Shown here piece after piece: positions 1-6,422 of a DNA stretch of 9,154 bases. How positions within the stretch are numbered: position 1 is the first letter of the stretch; each line of letters opens with the position of its first letter. The notes beneath the pieces were generated by a model that was given only the letters and a program-made list of their open reading frames with translations, searched no databases and was not told the DNA's origin. Source of the DNA: 2-12-FULL-42-15 sp964196565 (lineage in GTDB: Bacteria > Pseudomonadota > Gammaproteobacteria > Coxiellales > Coxiellaceae); contig CAXMUH010000107.1 in NCBI GenBank assembly GCA_964196565.1, positions 1 to 9,154 of the forward strand, given 5' to 3'. Made by a program: the position numbers and the translations under genes.

Positions 1-2309
1 ACCCCGGCACTGTTGCCGCCATGGGCCCTTATGGACTTGCAATGTTTTCAGCCTATGATGTGTCAGTTCAAAGAGCGCCAAACCTCCCGACTTACGGTTC
101 CGCCAAACATGGTATTGATTTAATTAAAGCGGGTTTGACTCTAGGTGAATCTCAATATTTTGCCGGCATGTTACGCAATGATATAAATTGTGATTATTTT
201 ACCGGAGGTGCGCTGTTTAAAAACCCAGGCATTTGTTTAGATTCCATTTATGAATCTCAATCTGAGAATTTTTATCGCTGGACTCAATCACAATTAACTT
301 GGCCGAATCAAACTAAACTTTCAGCCAAAAAAACATTTGCTGCGCTAAATGGGCATTACCTTGTGGTATTACCAATTGCAGCAAGCGCGTCACAATCGCC
401 GTTTAATGTGTATCTCAATAACCCTACAATTAAATCTGAAAAGTACGACAAAGCTAATGGTGGTGTGCCTGCTGTAATTGATCCAACAAATTGCAGCGAC
501 CCTGGCACAACAGCAGGGCTTGCTCAATGTCTTGGGGAGTCTTCTATCACCTCTTGGTCAACCGAACAAAAAGTTCCTTTTCAAGATTTTCATGGCTGCC
601 CTGCAAATTCCTCTAGCTACACGCAATGCTTGATGGTAAGCAGCCCCGTGATGTTTGCACAAAGCGCAACTTCTGAAGTCAACTCACAAGAAGTCACCTC
701 AGGATATCGCTATCCTAGCGTGATAGATTACCTTCAAAAAGATGCGTCAATTTATATGGATGGAAGCAGCAATGACATAAACCCTGCCATGAAAGGCTTT
801 GCGTTGTTTGCCTTAGAAGATAAAGGCACAGAAGCAAACAAAGGATGTGACACCATGAAAGCCGGTTCTGGGGCCACCAATTTTAATTGTTCTGAACCTT
901 GGTATATTGGTTTTGACAGCTCAGTCGGTGGTGATCCGTTCTACAAAAACTACGAGCAATCGAGTACGCATAATGCGGGCATAACCCCATTAATTAATAT
1001 TGATAACATATGGAAAACCGTAAACAACTTGCTTGCAAAAGAACGAGGCCCAACAACCCCTGATGCCGCCTTCTGGCCAGAAGTCACTTGGAAAAATCGC
1101 GCCTTACCTGTCAACTATATTGCAACGGGCCCATCTCATCAATCAGGGCTAGGTCAGTTTAGTGCAAACGCACAAGTCACGGTAAATGGTAAACCACAAA
1201 CAAATGCCCCCGTCACTTACGCGTGTCATATTCTAAGTCACACAACCCCAGCCGGAACGTGTGAGATTAAAATCACTGGAACGCAAGGTTCAATCAATGT
1301 ATCAGAGTTAAGCAGTGATGATTATGCTGTTATAATCACAGCGAGCAGTAAAGGTGCGGGTGCAATCTCGACAAACAGTGTTCAAATCCCAATTACGGGA
1401 CAAAAACCACCAGCAGCACCTACTATCACGTGGCCAGCGAATCCATTGAATGCTGCAGCACGCACAAGCGCAACTGAAGCCACTGCACCATTTGCGACAA
1501 CTGCAACACTTAACAATGCACCTAAAGGCGACACACTTACTTACAGTTGTGCTGTCAGCGGTGACAGTAGTGCCACCTGTGCAATTTCGGGTAATACAGT
1601 CAGCGTAAGCAATATAAGTAGTGCCAGTGCTACGCCAAGCTTGACCGTAACTGTCGCGGATGCACAAGCGAAAGCTAAGGCAATCACGTCTAACTCGGTC
1701 ACGATCCCGGCTTCCACGCCACCAGTAGCACCTACTATCACGTGGCAAGCGAATCCATTGAATGCTGCAACACGCACAAGCGCAACTGAAGCCACTGCAC
1801 CATTTGCACCAACTGCAAAACTTAGCAATGCACCTAAAGGCGACACACTTACTTACAGTTGTACTGTCAGCGGTGACAGTAGTGCCACCTGTGCAATTTC
1901 GGGTAATACCGTCAGCGTAAGCAATATAAGTAGTGCCAGTGCTACGCCGAGCTTGACCGTAACTGTCGCGGATGCACAAGCAAAAGCTAAGGCAATCACG
2001 TCTAACGCGGTAGTCATCCCAGCCTACCAGCCAGCACCACCTGCAAGCTTAACCGTTAGCCCAACGGTGACAAATGTATTTTGCTCAGCTTCTCGCTGTA
2101 GGATAACCCTACAAGCAAGCGCTAGCGGCGGAAGTGGCACATACCAATTTGACACACCTTCAGTGAACCCAGCAGCCGGAGCGATAAAACCCGCTTCACC
2201 AAACGAGTGGTATTTATTACTGAATAAAGGAACCACATATACAATCACGGTTGCTGCAAGCGATGATAAACAGGATAAAGGCACAGGAAAGACAATAATA
2301 ACTCCATAA
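1..2309 (+). CDS. Large secreted/surface protein with tandem Ig-like domains, 5' partial
   Basis: The reading frame is open back to the window edge (codons begin at base 3), so the Met at base 21 is probably internal and the real start and signal peptide lie upstream. Residues below count from that Met. Residues 1-360 are rich in aromatics, Asn, Ser and Cys, and I recognise no family or catalytic motif. From about residue 365 the protein is built of Ig/cadherin-like beta domains. The first (about 365-460) is divergent; the next two (463-566 and 567-670) are nearly identical; the last (671-762) is different again. The first three each carry a Cys pair (402/414, 510/520, 614/624) in a Tyr-x-Cys...Thr-Cys setting, which suggests a short disulfide and therefore export. 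The stop is TAA at 2307. An outer-membrane protein gene follows after 32 nt, probably co-transcribed. The family and function of the N-terminal part are unknown; adhesin or secreted enzyme are both possible. Confidence 0.75.
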   Translation, partial: PGTVAAMGPYGLAMFSAYDVSVQRAPNLPTYGSAKHGIDLIKAGLTLGESQYFAGMLRNDINCDYFTGGALFKNPGICLDSIYESQSENFYRWTQSQLTWPNQTKLSAKKTFAALNGHYLVVLPIAASASQSPFNVYLNNPTIKSEKYDKANGGVPAVIDPTNCSDPGTTAGLAQCLGESSITSWSTEQKVPFQDFHGCPANSSSYTQCLMVSSPVMFAQSATSEVNSQEVTSGYRYPSVIDYLQKDASIYMDGSSNDINPAMKGFALFALEDKGTEANKGCDTMKAGSGATNFNCSEPWYIGFDSSVGGDPFYKNYEQSSTHNAGITPLINIDNIWKTVNNLLAKERGPTTPDAAFWPEVTWKNRALPVNYIATGPSHQSGLGQFSANAQVTVNGKPQTNAPVTYACHILSHTTPAGTCEIKITGTQGSINVSELSSDDYAVIITASSKGAGAISTNSVQIPITGQKPPAAPTITWPANPLNAAARTSATEATAPFATTATLNNAPKGDTLTYSCAVSGDSSATCAISGNTVSVSNISSASATPSLTVTVADAQAKAKAITSNSVTIPASTPPVAPTITWQANPLNAATRTSATEATAPFAPTAKLSNAPKGDTLTYSCTVSGDSSATCAISGNTVSVSNISSASATPSLTVTVADAQAKAKAITSNAVVIPAYQPAPPASLTVSPTVTNVFCSASRCRITLQASASGGSGTYQFDTPSVNPAAGAIKPASPNEWYLLLNKGTTYTITVAASDDKQDKGTGKTIITP
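1407..1718 (+). repeat. Tandem repeat copy 1 (312 bp, 104 codons)
   Basis: First of two direct copies inside the large secreted protein gene, with a period of exactly 312 bp, so the reading frame is kept. It begins with a Pro-Pro-x-Ala-Pro-Thr-Ile-Thr-Trp stretch and ends just before the next Pro-Pro. It encodes one beta-rich, Ser/Thr/Ala-rich domain with a Cys pair at residues 510 and 520. Over the first roughly 290 bp I count about ten differences from copy 2; the last 20 bp or so diverge more. Confidence 0.9.
1719..2030 (+). repeat. Tandem repeat copy 2 (312 bp, 104 codons)
   Basis: Second direct copy. About six of the differences from copy 1 that I counted change an amino acid (for example Pro to Gln, Ala to Thr, Thr to Lys, Asn to Ser) and about four are silent. 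The Cys pair is kept at residues 614 and 624. The closeness at the DNA level points to a recent duplication, or to copies kept alike by gene conversion. Such arrays often vary in copy number between strains. Confidence 0.9.
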
Positions 2310-2341
2310 CACGTTGATAAGAAAGATAAGGTATAGTAACA

Positions 2342-3082
2342 ATGAAAAAATCAGTACTACTGTTGAGCATCGTGTTAGCAACATTATTCGCGGCGCAATC
2401 AATTTTTGCGCTAACCCCGTATATGGGGATTGAAGGCGGCTATGCTAAATCAAACGTTACTTCACATAATACAGGCACACTTGAAGATAAAATCTTTCAA
2501 CTCAATAGCCCAATCACACCAGTGACAAACACCACCAGCATGAAAGGTTACTTGGTTGGTGTCTTTGCAGGTATTTCTCAAAAATTTGGTTGGTTTAATC
2601 TTGCTGGTGAAATTAGCTTTTTCTATAATCCAGCCTTCAAAACCACGATATATGCAGAAGACCCTAATATAACCTCTCCAAATAAATTTGGCGTTAAAGA
2701 AAAATGGGGCAAAGATTTTGAACTAAGCATCTTACCAGGTATTAACTTACCGGATGATTTCTTACTCTATACCCGCGTGGGTCTTGCCTATAGTCAATTT
2801 AGTTCAACTGCTGCCTCAAAAATCGGCACAGGACCGAACGGGTTAGCTAACTTTAACAAATGGCTTCGTGGTGGTGTATTTGGTGCAGGCATACAAAAAA
2901 CATTTCCACTCAAAAATGGTAACGCATGGTCTATTCGTGGAGAATATGATTATATTGCTTATGGCAAAGTCAATGGCAGTGGCTCAAGTGCTGCAGATCC
3001 AAACACGATCTACCACATCAACACACAATACCGAAATCTTAACCAACAACGCTTCTTAGTTGGCCTAAGCTACGACTTCTAA
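2342..3082 (+). CDS. Outer-membrane beta-barrel protein (OmpA/opacity-like small barrel)
   Basis: A 246-residue protein with a clear type I signal peptide: Met-Lys-Lys, a hydrophobic core, and likely cleavage after Ala23 in Ser-Ile-Phe-Ala. The mature part starts with Thr-Pro-Tyr-Met-Gly-Ile-Glu-Gly-Gly-Tyr, typical of a first barrel strand. It continues as alternating amphipathic strands rich in Gly and aromatics (FNLAGEISFFYN, LLYTRVGLAYSQF, WSIRGEYDYIAYG) and ends in a strand finishing Ser-Tyr-Asp-Phe. A terminal Phe is the usual signal for insertion by the BAM complex. The length suits an eight-stranded barrel of the outer-membrane beta-barrel domain type. The start is supported by TAAGGT at 2327-2332, 9 nt before the ATG. 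It follows the large secreted protein by 32 nt, so the two may be co-expressed at the envelope. The exact subfamily and ligand are unknown. Confidence 0.85.
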   Translation: MKKSVLLLSIVLATLFAAQSIFALTPYMGIEGGYAKSNVTSHNTGTLEDKIFQLNSPITPVTNTTSMKGYLVGVFAGISQKFGWFNLAGEISFFYNPAFKTTIYAEDPNITSPNKFGVKEKWGKDFELSILPGINLPDDFLLYTRVGLAYSQFSSTAASKIGTGPNGLANFNKWLRGGVFGAGIQKTFPLKNGNAWSIRGEYDYIAYGKVNGSGSSAADPNTIYHINTQYRNLNQQRFLVGLSYDF

Positions 3083-3199
3083 ATTTTATGGGGTAAAAAG
3101 TGCTAAAATAATAGTCTAACCCCAACTTCTTCCTTTGCTGTATCGACGATTCAGCCTACTTGCTCCACCCGCGCATCTTATTTTTTTAATACTTAATAC

Positions 3200-3308
3200 G
3201 GATCTGTCAAAACTCAGTCCATTTTTCAAAAAAACCACAATATCTGGTGTTAAATTTCGCTATTTCGGCACAACATGTTGTGCTGGGGGACTGAGTTTTG
3301 ACAGATCC
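3200..3308. mobile_element. 109-bp MITE-like element with perfect 21-bp terminal inverted repeats
   Basis: The left end (3200-3220, beginning GGATCTGTC and ending CTCAGTCC) is the exact reverse complement of the right end (3288-3308). The 67 bp between them contain a 16-bp perfect palindrome but no plausible gene. Small size, perfect ends and a position in the gap between two convergent genes fit a non-autonomous miniature inverted-repeat transposable element. I see no clear target-site duplication, and I cannot name the parent insertion sequence. A structured-RNA or bidirectional terminator role is possible, but no T-tract follows either end. Confidence 0.6.
3268..3283. repeat. 16-bp perfect palindrome inside the MITE-like element
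   Basis: GCACAACATGTTGTGC is fully self-complementary and lies four bases from the right terminal repeat, so it makes the element asymmetric. It could fold into a cruciform or serve as a dimeric protein site, such as a transposase or host-factor contact. This is inference; only the symmetry is seen. Confidence 0.5.
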
Positions 3309-3378
3309 AGATATTAATCTCTACTCCCAATCTAGCTTGAATGTTAATATAAGCGCTGTTCGCAACTTTATTATCAGG

Positions 3379-4335
3379 TTAATCATTTTTGGAAAGCTTT
3401 CCTCGATCGTGCTTTTGCATATAGTCAATCTCAGGTCCTTTTGGGACAATTTGTGTTGGGTTAATATTGCTATGACTAAAAAAATAATGTCTTTTAATAT
3501 GTTGCAGATTGACAGTTGCAGCGATACCAGGAACTTGATATAGCTCACATACATAATTCCAGATATTGTGATAATCGATGAGGCGCCTCTTGTTGGCCTT
3601 AAAGTGGCTATAATACACGGGGTCAAATCTCACTAAAGTTGTAAACAATCGCCAATCAGCCTCTGTGATTTGGTTACCAACTAAATAGCGTTGATTACTC
3701 AAACGTTGTTCCAGCCAATCTAATGTTGAGAATAACTCATCATAAGCCGCTTCGTAAGCATCTTGCTGTGTTGCAAAGCCAACGCGATACACACCATTAT
3801 TGATGTCATTATAAATTCGTGTGTTAACTTGGTCAATTTCATCTGCATGATGGGCTGGGTAAAAGTCTGTGTTGTTGCCAGTGATGTCATTAAAAGCCGT
3901 ATTGAGCTGACGAATTATTTCTGATGATTCATTGCAGACGATAGTCTTTTGCTTTTTATCCCATAAAACAGGTACAGTTACCCGGCCGGTATAGGCTGGA
4001 TCTGTCAGTGTGTATACTTGGTGTAAGTAGTGTACTTCATTTATTGGATTATCAGTTGAGATGGCAGAGAATTCCCAGCCATTTTCTAACATATCAGGAT
4101 CAACCACAGTGACACCAATAATAGACTGTAATTCTTTTAATACAAGAAAAATGAGTGTTCGGTGCGCCCATGGGCAGGCATAAGAAACAAATAAATGGTA
4201 ACGATCTTTTTCAGCGGGAAACGATTGGCTGCCTATGCATTGATGAAACTGTGAAGACTCACGTACAAATTTACCTTCCGTGTTTTTAGTGTCATACCAT
4301 GTGTTTTGCCATTGCCCATTGACTAATAAACCCAA
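3379..4335 (-). CDS. yqjG: Glutathionyl-hydroquinone reductase (Xi-class GST, YqjG-like)
   Basis: Members of this family reduce glutathionyl-hydroquinones, releasing the hydroquinone with glutathione, in the cytoplasm. The thioredoxin-like half holds the family signature SYACPWAHR with catalytic Cys54, then GRVTVPVLWD (about 117-126) and NESSEI (about 135-140) for glutathione binding. The all-alpha half follows, with NNGVYRVGFA and TEADWRLFTTLVRFDPVYYSHFK. It matches E. coli YqjG closely over its whole length as I recall that sequence. The frame can be extended to a GTG at 4368, but I chose TTG at 4335. There AAGGAG (4342-4347) sits 6 nt upstream, and the N-terminus (GLLVNGQWQNTWYDTK) then lines up with the start of YqjG. 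This gives 318 residues. It is divergent from the monooxygenase gene and convergent with the beta-barrel gene across the MITE-like element. Confidence 0.92.
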   Translation of the reverse strand: MGLLVNGQWQNTWYDTKNTEGKFVRESSQFHQCIGSQSFPAEKDRYHLFVSYACPWAHRTLIFLVLKELQSIIGVTVVDPDMLENGWEFSAISTDNPINEVHYLHQVYTLTDPAYTGRVTVPVLWDKKQKTIVCNESSEIIRQLNTAFNDITGNNTDFYPAHHADEIDQVNTRIYNDINNGVYRVGFATQQDAYEAAYDELFSTLDWLEQRLSNQRYLVGNQITEADWRLFTTLVRFDPVYYSHFKANKRRLIDYHNIWNYVCELYQVPGIAATVNLQHIKRHYFFSHSNINPTQIVPKGPEIDYMQKHDRGKLSKND

Positions 4336-4341
4336 TTTTTT

Positions 4342-4347
4342 CTCCTT
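4342..4347 (-). promoter_or_regulatory. Shine-Dalgarno that decides the TTG start of the hydroquinone reductase
   Basis: On the minus strand AAGGAG is followed by six A residues and then TTG at 4335. This strong site would lie inside the coding region if the upstream GTG at 4368 were used, which argues for the TTG. Confidence 0.75.
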
Positions 4348-4395
4348 AGGTAAGGTTTGCGAGTGCACCCTAACCTACACTGCTAACTGGCTATA

Positions 4396-4424
4396 ATTAT
4401 AAATTAGCCTGAACCATATAGCAA
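4396..4424 (-). promoter_or_regulatory. Sigma-70 promoter for the hydroquinone reductase gene
   Basis: On the minus strand TTGCTA (4424-4419) and a perfect TATAAT (4401-4396) are separated by 17 bp. Transcription would start near 4389, leaving a leader of about 54 nt before the TTG start. The -35 box matches consensus at four of six positions. Confidence 0.6.
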
Positions 4425-4427
4425 AAT

Positions 4428-4439
4428 ACTCAAATGAGT
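4428..4439. promoter_or_regulatory. Inverted repeat next to the -35 box, possible operator
   Basis: ACTCA-AA-TGAGT lies three bases upstream of the -35 box of the hydroquinone reductase promoter, in the gap between two divergent redox genes. The position suits an activator or repressor site. Short dyads of this size occur by chance, so confidence is low. Confidence 0.25.
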
Positions 4440-4592
4440 TGCCTTCAAGTGTTGTTTCTCAATAGTTTAATCATGCAGCAAAGCTATTCATCTCTATTAG
4501 GCATACACAAGGAAAGTAATTGGAATAGGATTGCGGGCAGTTTTGCACTATATTAGAGCAATATCACCCATTTGATCGGAGCTATTAAGCAG

Positions 4593-5588
4593 ATGAAAAT
4601 CAGCGTATTGGATCAAACTCATTTACAGAAAGGGATTACAGTAGAACAAGGCTTCTCACAAAGCATCAGCTTAGCGCAATACTTGGATGAGCTAGGCTAT
4701 GAACGCTACTGGCTCTCTGAGCATCATAACTCAGATGCCCTATCAGGCTCATCACCAGAAATTCTCGCCAGCTTTTTGTTAGCAAAAACTAAGCGCATTA
4801 AAGTAGGCAGTGGTGGCGTTATGCTACCGCATTACAGTGCGTATAAGGTTGCGGAAAACTTTAAAGTGATGAGTGCATTGGCGCCAAAGCGAGTTGATCT
4901 TGGCATAGGCCGTGCTCCAGGTGGCTACCAACTATCAACAATCGCGTTGGCGGGTCAACAAAAAAAAGATTTTCCAGAACAAACTGAAGAGTTATTACAA
5001 TATCTTGCAAATGATATACCACTGCAGAATCCATTGCGTGGCCTACAAGCAACGCCACTTGTGCAACAACCTCCTACTGTGTGGATTCTGGGGACGGGAC
5101 CATCTTCTGCTTTAATTGCAGCACACCTTGGTCTACCCTATGCCTTTGCACTTTTTATTAATCCAACACTAGAAATATTTGAAGAATCATTCCAGCTCTA
5201 TCATAAGCACTTTACTCCATCTCAATATTTAGCTAAGCCGTATGTGATGCTTGCTATGAATGTTATTGGCGCTGAAAATGACAGAGAGGCGCAATATCTA
5301 ATGAAGAGCGCATTGGAATTCGACTATCATAAATATAATGGCGAACTAACACGATTGATTGACCCTAAACAGGCAACTGAACTCGCTGATAAAAAATTAA
5401 GAGATTCCATTGTGAAGAACTATATCATCGGTAGTAAAGACAGCATGGTGCAACAACTGAATGCATTCACTGAGAAATTTCCAATTGATGAGCTTATGGC
5501 AATAACTCGTATTTTTGATTTTGAAAAAAGACAATGCTCATTTAAAATTTTAAAAGAAGCGTCACTTGAACTAAAAGTCGGTGCGTAA
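4593..5588 (+). CDS. Luciferase-like flavin monooxygenase (LLM class, MsnO8-type)
   Basis: A cytoplasmic single-chain TIM-barrel protein of the bacterial luciferase superfamily, which uses reduced FMN and oxygen to oxidise an organic substrate. The N-terminal strand MKISVLDQ is followed by RYWLSEHHN (about 38-46), GSGGVMLPHYS (72-82), KVAENF, and RVDLGIGRAPGG (100-111), all hallmarks of the MsnO8/YhbW-like branch. Later come WILGTGPSSALIAAHLGLPYAFA and a helical C-terminal part. The length, 331 residues, is normal. An in-frame TTG exists at 4572, but the ATG at 4593 matches the family start; GGAG at 4578-4581 is a somewhat distant ribosome site. The gene is divergent from the glutathione-dependent reductase, and a membrane protein gene follows after 74 nt. 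The substrate cannot be read from sequence. Confidence 0.9.
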   Translation: MKISVLDQTHLQKGITVEQGFSQSISLAQYLDELGYERYWLSEHHNSDALSGSSPEILASFLLAKTKRIKVGSGGVMLPHYSAYKVAENFKVMSALAPKRVDLGIGRAPGGYQLSTIALAGQQKKDFPEQTEELLQYLANDIPLQNPLRGLQATPLVQQPPTVWILGTGPSSALIAAHLGLPYAFALFINPTLEIFEESFQLYHKHFTPSQYLAKPYVMLAMNVIGAENDREAQYLMKSALEFDYHKYNGELTRLIDPKQATELADKKLRDSIVKNYIIGSKDSMVQQLNAFTEKFPIDELMAITRIFDFEKRQCSFKILKEASLELKVGA

Positions 5589-5631
5589 TGATCTTGCATG
5601 CGAACATAATTAATCAGACACTAATTTAATG

Positions 5632-5657
5632 GGTATGGATACCTCAATATTTGAGGT
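5632..5657 (+). promoter_or_regulatory. Overlapping inverted repeats covering the DUF2938 gene's ribosome binding site
   Basis: ACCTCAA-TAT-TTGAGGT (5641-5657) is a perfect 7-bp dyad, and its right arm contains the GAGGT Shine-Dalgarno (5653-5657) of the gene starting at 5663. A smaller stem, GGTA-TGGA-TACC (5632-5643), shares three bases with its left arm, so the two folds exclude each other in RNA. As RNA this could hide or free the ribosome site. As DNA the CCTCAA/TTGAGG half-sites recall SoxR-type boxes, but the gap between them is shorter than in known SoxR sites. Confidence 0.4.
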
Positions 5658-5662
5658 AGATA

Positions 5663-6217
5663 ATGCAGAATTTTATCCAATCAGACACGCGTTTAACAGG
5701 TGGCATTGGCTTTCAAAAACACTTGATGATTTTTATTGGTACAGGCATTTTGGCTGCTGTATCATATGACCTGTATAACGTAATTTTATATTTTCTTTTT
5801 GGTATCTCGATTGATTGGCATTTGATTGGGCGCTGGTTTATGCATTTGGCGACAGGCAATTTTATTTTTCGAAATATACCTCAGTCAACTCCAATGCACT
5901 ATGAAAACCTGCTTGGTTGGCTGGTTCATTATGGCATTGCTATTGTTTATTCAGCCCTTTATATTTTACTCAGTGTTTATGTATTTCGCATACGTCCTCG
6001 TTGGTATACAGCTGTTATATTCAGCTGGGCATTTATGCTGGTACCATTTTTAGTGTTGCAGCCAGCGATGGGGCTTGGGTATTTTGGCAGTCAAGCTGCT
6101 TCACAAAGTCTCGACTGTCTCACGACATTTTCATTTCACACTGTTTTTGGGCTGGGGATATATTTTGGTTATCGTATAATGCTGAGAGCAAATAAAATAT
6201 CCTTAATGATCAGGTAA
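5663..6217 (+). CDS. DUF2938 family integral membrane protein
   Basis: A 184-residue protein with about four membrane segments (roughly residues 21-48, 84-108, 114-140 and 152-175). The pattern is that of DUF2938: Gly-Thr-Gly in the first segment, GRW (56-58) followed by His61, a GWLVHYGIAIVYS stretch (85-97), the QPAMGLG loop (133-139), and a last segment with His159 and FGLGIYFG. The function of this family is not established. The ATG is preceded by GAGGT with 5-nt spacing. It lies 74 nt after the flavin monooxygenase on the same strand and may share its transcript. The inverted repeat over its ribosome site suggests separate control of its translation. Confidence 0.8.
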   Translation: MQNFIQSDTRLTGGIGFQKHLMIFIGTGILAAVSYDLYNVILYFLFGISIDWHLIGRWFMHLATGNFIFRNIPQSTPMHYENLLGWLVHYGIAIVYSALYILLSVYVFRIRPRWYTAVIFSWAFMLVPFLVLQPAMGLGYFGSQAASQSLDCLTTFSFHTVFGLGIYFGYRIMLRANKISLMIR

Positions 6218-6231
6218 AATCATCTATTAGT

Positions 6232-6243
6232 GATAAGCTTATC
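6232..6243. terminator. Weak hairpin with T-rich tail after the DUF2938 gene
   Basis: The 12-bp palindrome GATAAGCTTATC starts 15 nt after the stop codon and is followed by TTTCTTTATT. As RNA only about four pairs with a four-base loop can form and the stem is AT-rich, so it would be a poor intrinsic terminator. It may be no more than a chance palindrome. Confidence 0.2.
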
Positions 6244-6331
6244 TTTCTTTATTAAATTAATAATGGCTGAGATTTTACAGAACCTTGCTGATCAACTGCT
6301 ACAATGTCCCTTTATCGAAAAAATAAATCCA

Positions 6332-6350
6332 TATAGATCAATCATCTATA
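6332..6350. promoter_or_regulatory. Inverted repeat overlapping a TATAAT box upstream of the L,D-transpeptidase gene
   Basis: TATAGAT-CAATC-ATCTATA is a perfect 7-bp dyad whose right arm runs into TATAAT (6347-6352), about 70 nt before the gene start. No convincing -35 box lies 16-18 bp upstream, so a promoter here would be weak or activator-dependent. A regulator binding the dyad would cover the -10 box. Confidence 0.35.
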
Positions 6351-6422
6351 ATCAAAGTTTTGTTCTATATTAGATCATATGGAAGAGATAAAACCTAGGA
6401 TAGATACCATGAAGTACATACT

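Noticed and set aside
1308..1979. Long open frame on the minus strand (223 codons) across the tandem repeats
   Set aside because: It lies opposite the well-supported repeat domains, has a Cys/Arg/Ser-rich low-complexity translation, and owes its length to the repeated sequence.
3089..3124. TGGGGT...ACCCCA pairing after the beta-barrel gene
   Set aside because: Only six pairs around a 24-nt loop and no T-tract; not a credible terminator.
3135..3317. 60-codon plus-strand frame running through the MITE-like element
   Set aside because: No ribosome site or family resemblance; its second half is just the translated element.
3995..4005. A second GGATCTGTCA match to the element's end
   Set aside because: It is a ten-base match inside the conserved coding sequence of the hydroquinone reductase, so chance is the simplest explanation.
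4520..4554. Possible promoter (TTGGAA or TTGCGG with TATATT) before the flavin monooxygenase
   Set aside because: Spacings are 23 and 12 bp, neither workable, so I could not place a promoter there.
6263..6373. 36-codon frame (starting MAEILQNLADQLL) between the DUF2938 and transpeptidase genes
   Set aside because: The translation looks protein-like, but it has no Shine-Dalgarno and contains the dyad and -10 box; too short to support without homologues.
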